A stretch of DNA of 5,906 nucleotides from Prevotellaceae bacterium (GTDB lineage Bacteria > Bacteroidota > Bacteroidia > Bacteroidales > UBA932), in contig JAITOP010000067.1 of NCBI GenBank assembly GCA_031289895.1, forward strand, positions 1 through 5,906, written 5' to 3'. Made by a program: the position numbers and the translations under genes. The notes beneath the pieces are model-generated. The model was given only the letters and a program-made list of their open reading frames with translations, had not been told where the DNA came from and searched no databases. Shown piece by piece: positions 1-5,906 of the stretch (its first letter is position 1; every line of letters begins with the position of its first letter).

Positions 1-885
1 TTTGTCGAACGATACGCCTACGATTTCAAAATTTTTATCTTTGTATTGTGCATACACTTCAACAAGAGTAGGCATTTCGTTGCGGCAAGGTGCGCACCAT
101 GCTGCCCAAAAGTCAATCAGCACATACTTTCCTTTGCCTGCGTAATCCGAAAGTTTTATGTTTTCGCCTTGTGGATTAGGCATTTCAAGGTCAACAAATG
201 GTTGTCCTATGGCAACTGTTTTTGCTATTTTTACACGTTCTGCAATCTTTTTAAACGTTTCGGTGTTTAATGTTTCTTCGGTTGCATCCGCCAATATTTC
301 TTCAATTTTATCGGTTTCCATTTGCGCCACAATGCGTTCTACAAAACATTCGCCTGCTTTGTTATTGATGTTTTCTTTTAAAAATGCGATGCTCAAATCG
401 TTATATTCTTTTTCAATTTCGTCGTATTCGGCATCCAGCGAATCTTCAAATTCCTGAGTTAATGTTCCGTCTTGTTCTGCTTGTTTGTGGCGAACAGTAA
501 GACCGTTTACTTTTTCGATTATTACGCTTCGTTGTTTCAGAAATTGCGAAACAATATCGTTAAGTTCTGTTCCTGCAACAGTAATTTCTTTTTCGCCGAT
601 AGTAATATCTATTGGAACATTATCGACAATAATCACACGCTGTTTGTTTGCCAAAACAATGTAATAAATTTCTGTTGATTTTACATGTCCGACAAAGCTG
701 AATTTGGTATCGGCAATTTGTGTCGAATCAATAGAAACAAGTTTATTATCAGATTGTTTCTTTAAATAAACTGTTTCTCCGTTCAAATCTTCCTGTTCAA
801 CATTTCCGTTGATTGTGTAAGATTTTTTTTCGCTGCAGGCTAATGCTGCAATTGCAATAAATGCAAGTAATAATAATTTCTTCAT
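1..885 (-). CDS. DUF4369-thioredoxin lipoprotein (TlpA/ResA-like thiol-disulfide oxidoreductase), C-terminus cut by window edge
   Basis: The minus strand is open for 295 codons from the ATG at 883-885 to base 1, with no stop, so the C-terminus is missing. Residues 1-16 (MKKLLLLAFIAIAALA) form a lipoprotein signal with C17 as the likely lipidated cysteine; the -3 residue is Ala rather than the usual Leu. Residues about 23-120 look like the DUF4369 domain (start TINGNV, then GETVYLKK and DSTQIADTKFSF). A charged helical linker follows. From about residue 230 comes a thioredoxin/AhpC-TSA fold (IGQPFVDLEM, then LIDFWAAWCAPCRNEMP), with the redox pair C264-C267 in WCAPC. By family, such proteins reduce or exchange disulfides in the periplasm from a membrane anchor. 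The cis-proline segment that should follow lies outside the window. It starts 31 bases after the kinase stop on the same strand with no visible promoter in between, so co-transcription is likely. The exact substrate is unknown. Confidence 0.93.
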   Translation of the reverse strand, partial: MKKLLLLAFIAIAALACSEKKSYTINGNVEQEDLNGETVYLKKQSDNKLVSIDSTQIADTKFSFVGHVKSTEIYYIVLANKQRVIIVDNVPIDITIGEKEITVAGTELNDIVSQFLKQRSVIIEKVNGLTVRHKQAEQDGTLTQEFEDSLDAEYDEIEKEYNDLSIAFLKENINNKAGECFVERIVAQMETDKIEEILADATEETLNTETFKKIAERVKIAKTVAIGQPFVDLEMPNPQGENIKLSDYAGKGKYVLIDFWAAWCAPCRNEMPTLVEVYAQYKDKNFEIVGVSFDK

Positions 886-916
886 AATTTTATTTTTTTT
901 AATATGATTTATAATT

Positions 917-1528
917 TTAAAAAAGTCCGTAAAGTTCAGCATTCACTTTGTCGATGACGGAGTTAAGGTCTTCGGGTCGTTTCTCGAAATTTGTTTTATC
1001 AACATCAATAATCAGCCGTCTTTCTTTGTACGAACTAATCCATTCTTCGTAACGCTCGTTAAGATGAGTGAGATAATCTATGCGTATTCCTGTTTCATAT
1101 TCTCTGCCGCGTTCCTGTATTTGATTTACAAGAGTCGGTATTGATGCCTGCAGATAAATAAGTAAATCGGGCGGCGCAACCAATTCCATCATCAAATTAA
1201 ATAATGATGTATAATTTTCGAAATCGCGCGACGACATCAGTCCCATTTTATGCAAATTGGGTGCGAAAATACAAGCATCTTCGTAAATTGTTCGGTCTTG
1301 AATAATTGTGTCTTTGCTGCGTTTTATATCTACAATATTTTTAAATCGCCGATTAAGAAAAAATATTTGAAGATTGAACGACCAGCGTTGCATATCTTTG
1401 TAAAAATCATTTAGATACGAATTGTCTTCAACTTCTTCAAATTGAGGAATCCATTTAAAGTGGTGCGATAATAAGCGTGTAAGAGTTGTCTTTCCGCTTC
1501 CGATGTTACCTGCTACTGCTATGTGCAT
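917..1528 (-). CDS. Deoxynucleoside kinase (dNK/dCK/dGK family)
   Basis: The 203-residue protein has the normal length for bacterial deoxynucleoside kinases, which transfer the ATP gamma-phosphate to the 5'-hydroxyl of a deoxynucleoside in the salvage pathway. A Walker A P-loop is at residues 7-15 (GNIGSGKTT). The acidic FEEVEDN segment (30-36) holds the likely catalytic-base glutamate. The family DR(S/T/Y) motif appears as QDRTIYED (77-84). The arginine-rich LID is ERGREYE (139-145). The C-terminal YEEWISSY and LIIDVD segments are also typical. The start is the only ATG that keeps the P-loop at the very N-terminus, as usual here. Substrate preference (deoxyadenosine/deoxyguanosine or pyrimidine) cannot be read from these motifs. 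It lies 116 bases downstream of recO and 31 bases upstream of the thioredoxin lipoprotein gene, all on one strand. Identification of the family is firm. Confidence 0.95.
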   Translation of the reverse strand: MHIAVAGNIGSGKTTLTRLLSHHFKWIPQFEEVEDNSYLNDFYKDMQRWSFNLQIFFLNRRFKNIVDIKRSKDTIIQDRTIYEDACIFAPNLHKMGLMSSRDFENYTSLFNLMMELVAPPDLLIYLQASIPTLVNQIQERGREYETGIRIDYLTHLNERYEEWISSYKERRLIIDVDKTNFEKRPEDLNSVIDKVNAELYGLF

Positions 1529-1567
1529 TATTTCTTAATTTTATGTGTAAAAAAACTGATTTGAATA

Positions 1568-1575
1568 CAAAAATA
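1568..1575 (-). promoter_or_regulatory. Candidate -7 box upstream of the deoxynucleoside kinase
   Basis: Read on the minus strand this is TATTTTTG, an exact fit to the Bacteroidota -7 consensus TAnnTTTG, 39 bases before the kinase ATG. The nearest upstream TTTG is only 11 bases away, too close for the usual spacing of about 19 bases, so the -33 element is missing. The surrounding DNA is A/T-rich and a chance match is quite possible. Confidence 0.3.
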
Positions 1576-1644
1576 ATATTTTTTTTCAAACTATGCCATA
1601 AGATTTTTAATAAAAATTTATTTTGCGGCGTTAATTGCAGATTT

Positions 1645-2370
1645 TCAGCAGTTAAATAATTCGGTAAAAACTTTCAAAGAATGTATCGGACTTAACTTGT
1701 CGAAATGATAATTATAGAAATCGAGTATGGCGTTTAAAAAATTTTCACGTTGAGTATGATTTAGTTCCAGCTGACTAATATTGCTGACTTGCATTTTTAA
1801 CAGTTGCTGCAAAATTTGTGTGTTTTTTGCATCAAAAAACAATGTGTGATTTGGTTTTATTGGTGCGATTTGTCCGCTTTTAATATCAAAAAAACCTGAT
1901 GTTTCATAAATATTGTTAGGATAAAAACCTATATATTTCGATAAATTTGCAAGAAAATGAAGGTGAAAATTTTCAGCGCCTTTCTCAATTTTATCGAATA
2001 TCAAAATAGAATTAAAAATAAAATCAAACATTTTTTCGTTTGGCTCTTCTTCACGAATTATTTTGTAAAGCACTTCGGCAATGAACATTGCGATAGTCGA
2101 TTTTTTTATGTCAAACGGCATCGTGTGCAGCGGTTCCGAAAGTTTATGTTCTTTTATGCGTTGTATGCTTGCGGTTTGCTTGTTATACGCCTCTAAATCA
2201 AGCAAAAACAACGACTGAAAAAGATTTTTTCCGCTCTTGTTTTTTGCCGAATGTGAGCAGTTTACAATATACGTTTGCCGCCCGAATTTATCGGTATAAG
2301 CATACACAATCAAACTGTTATCGGCATGCTTTATCGAGTGCAGAATTATGGCTTTTAACTTATAAATCAT
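1645..2370 (-). CDS. recO: DNA repair protein RecO
   Basis: The 241-residue product has the normal RecO length and layout. RecO works in the RecF pathway: it binds single-stranded DNA and SSB, partners with RecR, and helps load RecA at gaps. Residues about 1-80 are the N-terminal OB-fold (KLKAIILHSIKHADNSLIV, YTDKFGRQTYIV). The rest is the helical C-terminal domain: FIAEVLYKIIREEEPNEKMF (96-115), NFHLHFLANLSKYIGFYP (134-151) and the closing FYNYHFDKLSPIHSLKV segment (about 218-234). Only two cysteines are present (C38, C241), so the four-cysteine zinc site of some RecO proteins is absent; E. coli RecO also lacks it. The start is the first ATG of the frame and lies 17 bases below a TATCTTTG promoter box. 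It reads away from the repeat-filled intergenic region and is the first gene of the minus-strand block. Confidence 0.93.
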   Translation of the reverse strand: MIYKLKAIILHSIKHADNSLIVYAYTDKFGRQTYIVNCSHSAKNKSGKNLFQSLFLLDLEAYNKQTASIQRIKEHKLSEPLHTMPFDIKKSTIAMFIAEVLYKIIREEEPNEKMFDFIFNSILIFDKIEKGAENFHLHFLANLSKYIGFYPNNIYETSGFFDIKSGQIAPIKPNHTLFFDAKNTQILQQLLKMQVSNISQLELNHTQRENFLNAILDFYNYHFDKLSPIHSLKVFTELFNC

Positions 2371-2387
2371 AAAAATTAAACATTTTG

Positions 2388-2395
2388 CAAAGATA
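2388..2395 (-). promoter_or_regulatory. Probable recO promoter, -7 box TATCTTTG
   Basis: The minus strand reads TATCTTTG, an exact TAnnTTTG match, 17 bases before the recO ATG. This predicts a very short leader. The matching -33 position (about 2415-2420) falls inside the AATTAAG heptamer array and has no clear TTTG, so the upstream half is weak or replaced by the A/T-rich repeat. The consensus is established for Bacteroidota housekeeping sigma factors; use of this site is inferred. Confidence 0.6.
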
Positions 2396-2403
2396 GGAAT
2401 ATC

Positions 2404-2445
2404 AATTAAGAATTAAGAATTAAGAATTAAAAATTAAGAATTAGG
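2404..2445. repeat. Heptamer tandem array (AATTAAG)n, left copy
   Basis: Six consecutive 7-base units are visible: AATTAAG three times, AATTAAA, AATTAAG, and a last AATTAGG. The array starts 8 bases beyond the recO -7 box, so it occupies the place where the -33 element should be. Its reverse complement closely matches the array at 3031-3067, including a single TTTAATT variant unit and the same CCTAATT end unit, making an inverted pair about 585 bases apart. Confidence 0.85.
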
Positions 2446-2722
2446 TTGATTTGTTTTTTGTTGATTTGTGTTTTGTTTTTTGTTGATTTGATTTTTGTTG
2501 ATTTGTTTTTTTTGTTGATTTGCTTTTTGTTTTTTGTTGATTTGTTTTTTTGTTGATTTGCTTTTTTGTTTTTTGTTGATTTGCTTTTTTGTTGATTTGT
2601 TTTTTGTTGGTTTGCTTATTGTTGATTTGTTTTTTTTGTTTATTTGCTGATTTGCTTTTTGTTTATTTGTTTTTTTGTTTTTTGTTGATTTGCTTATTTG
2701 CTTTTTGTTTTTTATTGATTTG
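2445..2722. repeat. Degenerate G/T-rich tandem array, unit GTTGATTTG plus T-run
   Basis: About 15 degenerate units begin with GTTGATTTG (or GTTTATTTG, GTTGGTTTG) followed by a run of T. Unit starts are at 2445, 2460, 2482, 2497, 2514, 2536, 2552, 2575, 2591, 2606, 2621, 2638, 2661, 2684 and 2714. Most lengths fall in two classes, 15-17 and 22-23 bases; the longer class mostly carries one extra block close to GTTTTTT. The plus strand is almost only T and G: I count eight C, each straight after TTTG, and about 19 A. TGA stops recur in the plus frames as unit lengths change, and no start codon leads a minus-strand frame through it, so I treat it as non-coding. Slippage at the T-runs could explain the length variation. 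Confidence 0.9.
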
Positions 2723-2785
2723 AAAACCTTTTATTTCTTTCTCATTCTTAATTGTCTAAAACTTTTTTTGAGGTGTTATTTTTAC

Positions 2786-2854
2786 CGTCATTGCGGGCTT
2801 GACCCGCAATCCCCCGTTTATATGAAGAGATTGCGGGTCAAGCCCGCAATGACG
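2786..2854. repeat. Nested palindromic (REP-like) element with perfect 26-base arms
   Basis: The arms at 2786-2811 and 2829-2854 are perfect reverse complements (26 of 26) around a 17-base loop. Each arm is itself a hairpin: TTGCGGG, a 5-base loop, CCCGCAA on the left and the mirrored form on the right. The DNA can therefore fold as one long stem or as two short hairpins. The core GTCATTGCGGGCTTGACCCG is of a type that recurs in intergenic regions of many bacteria. It is much richer in G and C than its surroundings. It lies between divergent promoters, so a terminator role is unlikely; a non-autonomous mobile or REP-type element is the better inference. Confidence 0.85.
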
Positions 2855-2910
2855 CCAACACAGCACCCGCAATGACTCCAACACAGCACCCGCAATGACG
2901 CAACATGGCA
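2843..2910. repeat. 23-base tandem triplication overlapping the right palindrome arm
   Basis: Three units start at 2843, 2866 and 2889, each beginning CCCGCAATGAC and continuing with a CCAACACAGCA-like tail. Units one and two differ at one base (G or T after CCCGCAATGAC); unit three is diverged and one base shorter (tail GCAACATGGCA). The first 12 bases of unit one are the end of the right palindrome arm, so the array probably arose by duplication from that arm into the flank. Confidence 0.8.
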
Positions 2911-3030
2911 GAGGTCGCCACACGCTATCGCAGGACAATTTATAACTTATAATTAATTCCTACCTAATTTTCCAACAAAACCATAATAAAAAGTCATGTT
3001 ATTTCGTAACGATTCCTTAACTTTTTAATT

Positions 3031-3067
3031 CCTAATTCTTAATTCTTAATTTTTAATTCTTAATTCC
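3031..3067. repeat. Heptamer tandem array (CTTAATT)n, right copy, inverted relative to 2404-2445
   Basis: Units are CCTAATT, CTTAATT twice, TTTAATT and CTTAATT, followed by CC. This is the reverse complement of the left array apart from one fewer unit and a one-step shift of the TTTAATT variant. It ends 6 bases before the -33 element of the downstream promoter. Confidence 0.85.
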
Positions 3068-3073
3068 AAAAAA

Positions 3074-3104
3074 GTTGCTGTTAGCAAAAAAATAATTAAA
3101 TTTG
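3074..3104 (+). promoter_or_regulatory. Bacteroidota-type promoter of the T9SS cargo gene and probably waaA
   Basis: A -33 element GTTG (3074-3077), a 19-base spacer, and a -7 box TAAATTTG (3097-3104) match the TTG/TTTG-N19-TAnnTTTG architecture known in this phylum. Transcription should begin near 3110. This also decides the gene start: a TTG at 3102 lies inside the -7 box and cannot start translation, whereas the ATG at 3126 follows about 15 bases after the expected transcript start. Confidence 0.7.
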
Positions 3105-3125
3105 TGGTTCTTATTAAAGTTTACT

Positions 3126-4532
3126 ATGATGTATAGATTATACAAATTATTAATAATTAGTTTATTGTTTGTTTTTTGGCAGACAGATTGTTTTGCGCAA
3201 ATTACAGCAATTGGGGTTGATTATTCAAAACCAACTTCGTTTTTGAGGGGTAAACCCGACGAAATTCATGTTTTTTTTTCACCAACTGCCGGATATCTTG
3301 AAGCTAAACATCATTCAAGCGAAAATTCCGATTTCGTATGGGAAAAATTAGATGTTAATTCGCAAACATTTTCAACGGTTTTAAATGAACCCAACGTTGC
3401 TACAAGTTTATTTACCAACTTGTCGGACGGCGGTTTTCGGGTTGCGGTGGACTCTGCCGGAGCCGGTATTTCTATTGATACTTTTGCCGTTTGGGTTATT
3501 ATCGACACGTTTAAACTTGTTGGCGGAATCACTTATTCGTCAAATTGCGATTGGCTTGATTTGGAGGCTGCTGTGCGACCTGCATCTAACGTTCCATATC
3601 GTATTTATCAGTTAGAAAGCATGTCGTCAATACTTTATGATTCGCTGATATACAACAAACTCACAACAGACTGGACAACGTCTGCCGATATTTACGACGG
3701 TTTGCCGGATATTGACGATTCGTGGACAAAATGGAATAAAACATCTATAAGTGAGCCTCCGCCTTTGGTTGATGCTACTTATTCGGTTACTATAAAAGAT
3801 GTTTTCGGAAAAACCGTAACAGCATCCACACCGCTGATTCCCGCAATTGCCGTATATCCCGCTTTTGCAGTTGAGGCGCGGGGAGATGAAGATAATTGGT
3901 CAGCAACAACAACTTACGGCGATGAAAATAACAACGCCTTATATTACGTGCGTTTCAAACACGACCAAACCCGACACGCAAATAAATATACGTGGAAAGG
4001 CTACGGAAATATTTATCTCGAACAAACACGTAATGTGCTTATTTGGTCGCAAATAACAACAAATGCAAACGAAACCACATATCCGACAGTTCCGCATCAT
4101 ACGGGAAATCTTGAAGGCTATCCTACAGGAAAATACGGATTTCAGTTGGTTGTAGAAAATACTTCGACAGGATGCAAAGATTCTTCGCTTTTATCGTACA
4201 TAAATGTTAGTAAATCAGTCTTTCCGTATAAATCAATACCAAATGCGTTTACTCCAAACGGAGACGGACAAAACGATATTTTCAAATTCATAAAAGGGCA
4301 AAATATGTCGATGCGCTCAATACGATTACAAATTTTCGACCGCACAGGGCATTTAGTTTATTCGTACAGTGGTGCTTATGAAAAATGGCAGGGCTGGAAC
4401 GGAAAATTAAACAACGATGGCGTAAAATGTTCTGCGGGCGTTTATTATTACGTTGTCAGCGGAATAGGCTGGGACGATGCCTCTTACGACAGCAAAGAAT
4501 ATCGCGGTTCTGTGCATTTATTCAGAGATTAA
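3126..4532 (+). CDS. Secreted protein with T9SS type B C-terminal sorting domain (gliding-motility-associated CTD)
   Basis: From the ATG at 3126 the product is 468 residues; an ATG at 3129 is an equally possible start. Residues 1-24 form a Sec signal peptide (YRLYK, then LLIISLLFVFW), likely cleaved CFA|Q at 24/25. The middle, about 26-365, has no motif I recognise by name; it is rich in beta-prone, Thr/Ser/Asn/Asp-rich sequence, and GKYGFQLVVENTSTGCKDSS just before the tail resembles the end of an Ig/PKD-like module. Residues about 370-468 are the CHU_C/type B sorting domain: PNAFTPNGDGQNDIF (372-386), then IFDRTGHLVY, WQGWNGK, SAGVYYYVV and a final GSVHLFRD. By family, this domain directs the protein across the outer membrane through the type IX machinery to the surface or medium. 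The role of the N-terminal part is unknown. waaA follows 17 bases after the stop. Confidence 0.9.
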   Translation: MMYRLYKLLIISLLFVFWQTDCFAQITAIGVDYSKPTSFLRGKPDEIHVFFSPTAGYLEAKHHSSENSDFVWEKLDVNSQTFSTVLNEPNVATSLFTNLSDGGFRVAVDSAGAGISIDTFAVWVIIDTFKLVGGITYSSNCDWLDLEAAVRPASNVPYRIYQLESMSSILYDSLIYNKLTTDWTTSADIYDGLPDIDDSWTKWNKTSISEPPPLVDATYSVTIKDVFGKTVTASTPLIPAIAVYPAFAVEARGDEDNWSATTTYGDENNNALYYVRFKHDQTRHANKYTWKGYGNIYLEQTRNVLIWSQITTNANETTYPTVPHHTGNLEGYPTGKYGFQLVVENTSTGCKDSSLLSYINVSKSVFPYKSIPNAFTPNGDGQNDIFKFIKGQNMSMRSIRLQIFDRTGHLVYSYSGAYEKWQGWNGKLNNDGVKCSAGVYYYVVSGIGWDDASYDSKEYRGSVHLFRD

Positions 4533-4549
4533 AATTTTTAATTGGCGAA

Positions 4550-5761
4550 ATGAACATCTTATATAATTGGTCTATACACGTTTACGGACGATTGATTGCT
4601 TTGGCATCTGTTTTTAGCGCAAAGGCAAAAAAACGACACGCCGGAAGTCATAATACTTGGAATGTTATTGAAGAAAAAACGGATAAAAACTCAAAATACG
4701 TGTGGTTTCACGTGTCGTCGCTTGGTGAGTTTGAGCAAGGTCGCCCTGTAATTGAAAAACTGAAAAAAGAAAAACCACAAACAAAAATATTGCTCACATT
4801 TTTTTCGCCGTCGGGCTATGAAATTCGCAAAAATTATTCTGATGCAGATGTAATTTGCTATCTTCCAACCGATACGAGGCGAAATGTAAAACGATTTCTT
4901 TCGCTTGTAAATATCGAAAAAGCAATATTTGTAAAATACGAATTTTGGGGAAATTTTCTGATGGAACTTAAAAAACGTGAAATTCCTACATATATTATCT
5001 CTGCAATTTTTCGCAAAAAACAAATATTTTTTAGAATCTATGGCGGATTTTTCAGAAAAATTTTAAAATGTTTTACATATATTTTTGTACAAGATGAAAA
5101 TTCGTATAAACTGCTGAAAAGTATTGATATTTATAAAGTTACTATTGCCGGAGATACTCGTTTCGACAGAGTAAACGGAATTGCGCAACAATCGAAAAAA
5201 CTTGAGTTGATAGAAAAATTTGCCGACCGAAAAAATGTGATTGTAGCAGGCAGCACATGGACTGCCGACGAAGATTTGTTGCTAAAATATTTCAACGAAA
5301 ATAAAACGATAAAATTAATAGTCGCGCCTCACGAAATACATCAATCGCGCATTAACGAAATATGCAATAAACTGAAACGTCCGTGCGCTTTATACTCACA
5401 ACTTTCAGACGATAACGCCGTCGATTTTGATTGCATAATTATTGATTGTTTTGGGATATTATCGGCGATTTACCGCTACGGAAAAATAGCATACATTGGC
5501 GGCGGATTTGGCGCAGGAATACACAATACGCTTGAAGCTGCCGTTTATGCAATTCCTGTGGTGTGGGGAACTAATTATATGAAATTTCGCGAAGCCCGCG
5601 GACTTATAGCCTGCGGTGGAGGTTTTTCGGTAAACAATTACGAAGAATTACGAAATGTTTTTGATAATTTGCTCACCGATTCTACCTTATGCGCAAAAGT
5701 AGGCGAATATGTAAAAGCAAATCTCGGCGCAACAGACCGAATATTTGAAAAGATTTTTTAA
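4550..5761 (+). CDS. waaA: 3-deoxy-D-manno-octulosonic acid (Kdo) transferase WaaA/KdtA
   Basis: This inner-membrane-associated GT30 glycosyltransferase moves Kdo from CMP-Kdo to the lipid A precursor. The 403-residue product fits the usual length of roughly 400-425. Visible landmarks are an N-terminal hydrophobic/basic segment (1-28), WFHVSSLGEFEQGRP (52-66) with E60 as the expected catalytic glutamate, FVKYEFWGN (127-135), AGDTRFDRV (200-208), AGSTW (233-237), VAPHE (258-262), and the CMP-binding GGGFGAGIHNTLEAA (317-331). The frame is open upstream to an ATG at 4385, but those 55 codons overlap the sorting-domain coding sequence in another frame and are Arg/Lys-rich shadow sequence, so the ATG at 4550 is chosen. 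No Shine-Dalgarno sequence precedes it, as expected for the phylum. It probably shares the promoter at 3074-3104. One or two Kdo transfers cannot be decided from sequence. Confidence 0.95.
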   Translation: MNILYNWSIHVYGRLIALASVFSAKAKKRHAGSHNTWNVIEEKTDKNSKYVWFHVSSLGEFEQGRPVIEKLKKEKPQTKILLTFFSPSGYEIRKNYSDADVICYLPTDTRRNVKRFLSLVNIEKAIFVKYEFWGNFLMELKKREIPTYIISAIFRKKQIFFRIYGGFFRKILKCFTYIFVQDENSYKLLKSIDIYKVTIAGDTRFDRVNGIAQQSKKLELIEKFADRKNVIVAGSTWTADEDLLLKYFNENKTIKLIVAPHEIHQSRINEICNKLKRPCALYSQLSDDNAVDFDCIIIDCFGILSAIYRYGKIAYIGGGFGAGIHNTLEAAVYAIPVVWGTNYMKFREARGLIACGGGFSVNNYEELRNVFDNLLTDSTLCAKVGEYVKANLGATDRIFEKIF

Positions 5762-5906
5762 ATGATTTTTGTTTGCAAAATGTGAGTAATAAACTTTACG
5801 CAAATTGTTGTATTTCAATAATTTTTGTAATTCGAGGGTAATTCAAATTTTTGTTTTTTTGTTTATTCCCTACGTAAAATTATAGGAGGTGGTGTTTTCC
5901 GGTTTT

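Larger units (their letters stand above)
2371..3101. other. Gene-free divergent intergenic region filled with repeats
   Basis: These 731 bases separate the recO start from the T9SS cargo gene start, which point away from each other. In order it holds the recO promoter box, a heptamer array (2404-2445), a long G/T-rich array (2445-2722), a short A/T-rich spacer, a nested inverted repeat (2786-2854), a 23-base triplication (2843-2910), about 120 bases in which I see nothing definite (2911-3030, starting with a short less A/T-rich piece), an inverted copy of the heptamer array (3031-3067), and the promoter of the right-hand gene. No convincing reading frame is present on either strand: the short open stretches are translated repeats. 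No transposase and no RNA gene are visible. Confidence 0.85.

Noticed and set aside
46..678. Plus-strand open frames of 68-99 codons across the left edge
   Set aside because: They are antisense shadows of the thioredoxin lipoprotein gene, which has a lipoprotein signal, DUF4369 and WCAPC motif on the minus strand.
2445..2722. Phased A/T-tract bent DNA
   Set aside because: T-runs recur at about 15-17 or 22-23 bases, not at multiples of the helical repeat, so bends would not add up coherently.
2786..2854. Rho-independent terminator
   Set aside because: The stem is strong, but it lies between divergent promoters with no gene reading into it, and no T-run follows either arm directly.
2675..2938. 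Short open frames on both strands (66 codons plus, 60 codons minus) with phrases such as RHCGLDPQS and RVKPAMT
   Set aside because: They are translations of the palindromic repeat and the G/T array. The same repeat yields the same peptide words on both strands, and neither frame has a promoter or domain.
2404..3067. CRISPR array or iteron-type replication origin
   Set aside because: Repeat units are too short and abut without unique spacers, no cas or rep gene is present, and unit lengths vary.
3102..3125. TTG-initiated N-terminal extension of the T9SS cargo protein
   Set aside because: The TTG lies inside the TAAATTTG -7 box, upstream of the expected transcript start; the ATG at 3126 gives a clean signal peptide.
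4385..4549. 55-codon N-terminal extension of WaaA
   Set aside because: It overlaps the sorting-domain coding region of the upstream gene in another frame, is Arg/Lys-rich and unlike WaaA, and the protein from 4550 already has the normal family length.
5762..5906. waaA terminator or a further small gene
   Set aside because: Only a weak 5-base pairing (TTTGC with GCAAA) without a G/C-rich stem is visible, and the ATG at 5762 leads to a stop after seven codons.

Overview
The window is AT-rich chromosomal DNA of a member of the Bacteroidota, most likely class Bacteroidia. Four things point there: a type IX secretion (T9SS) type B C-terminal domain, a DUF4369-thioredoxin lipoprotein, TAnnTTTG-type -7 promoter boxes, and start codons without Shine-Dalgarno sequences. 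I cannot name a genus.

Layout: the left half reads on the minus strand. In transcription order it holds recO (1645-2370), a deoxynucleoside kinase (917-1528), and a TlpA/ResA-like thiol-disulfide lipoprotein that runs off the left edge (1-885). The right half reads on the plus strand: a secreted protein with a T9SS C-terminal sorting domain (3126-4532), then, 17 bases later, waaA/kdtA (4550-5761), the Kdo transferase of lipopolysaccharide core synthesis. The last 145 bases hold no gene that I can support.

The two blocks diverge from a 731-base intergenic region (2371-3101), which is the unusual part of the window. A matching Bacteroidota-type -7 box sits at each edge, one for recO and one for the T9SS cargo gene. 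Between them is a nested set of repeats: a heptamer array, a 278-base G/T-only-like array with about 15 degenerate units, a perfect 26-base inverted repeat whose arms are themselves hairpins, a 23-base unit in three tandem copies growing out of the right arm, and a second heptamer array that is the reverse complement of the first.

Functionally, the genes are housekeeping (recombinational repair, nucleotide salvage, periplasmic redox) and envelope (T9SS export, lipid A-Kdo). The T9SS cargo and waaA look co-transcribed. That is suggestive, because T9SS cargo is commonly anchored to LPS, but it is not proof of a functional link. I found no mobile-element gene, CRISPR, rRNA or tRNA.
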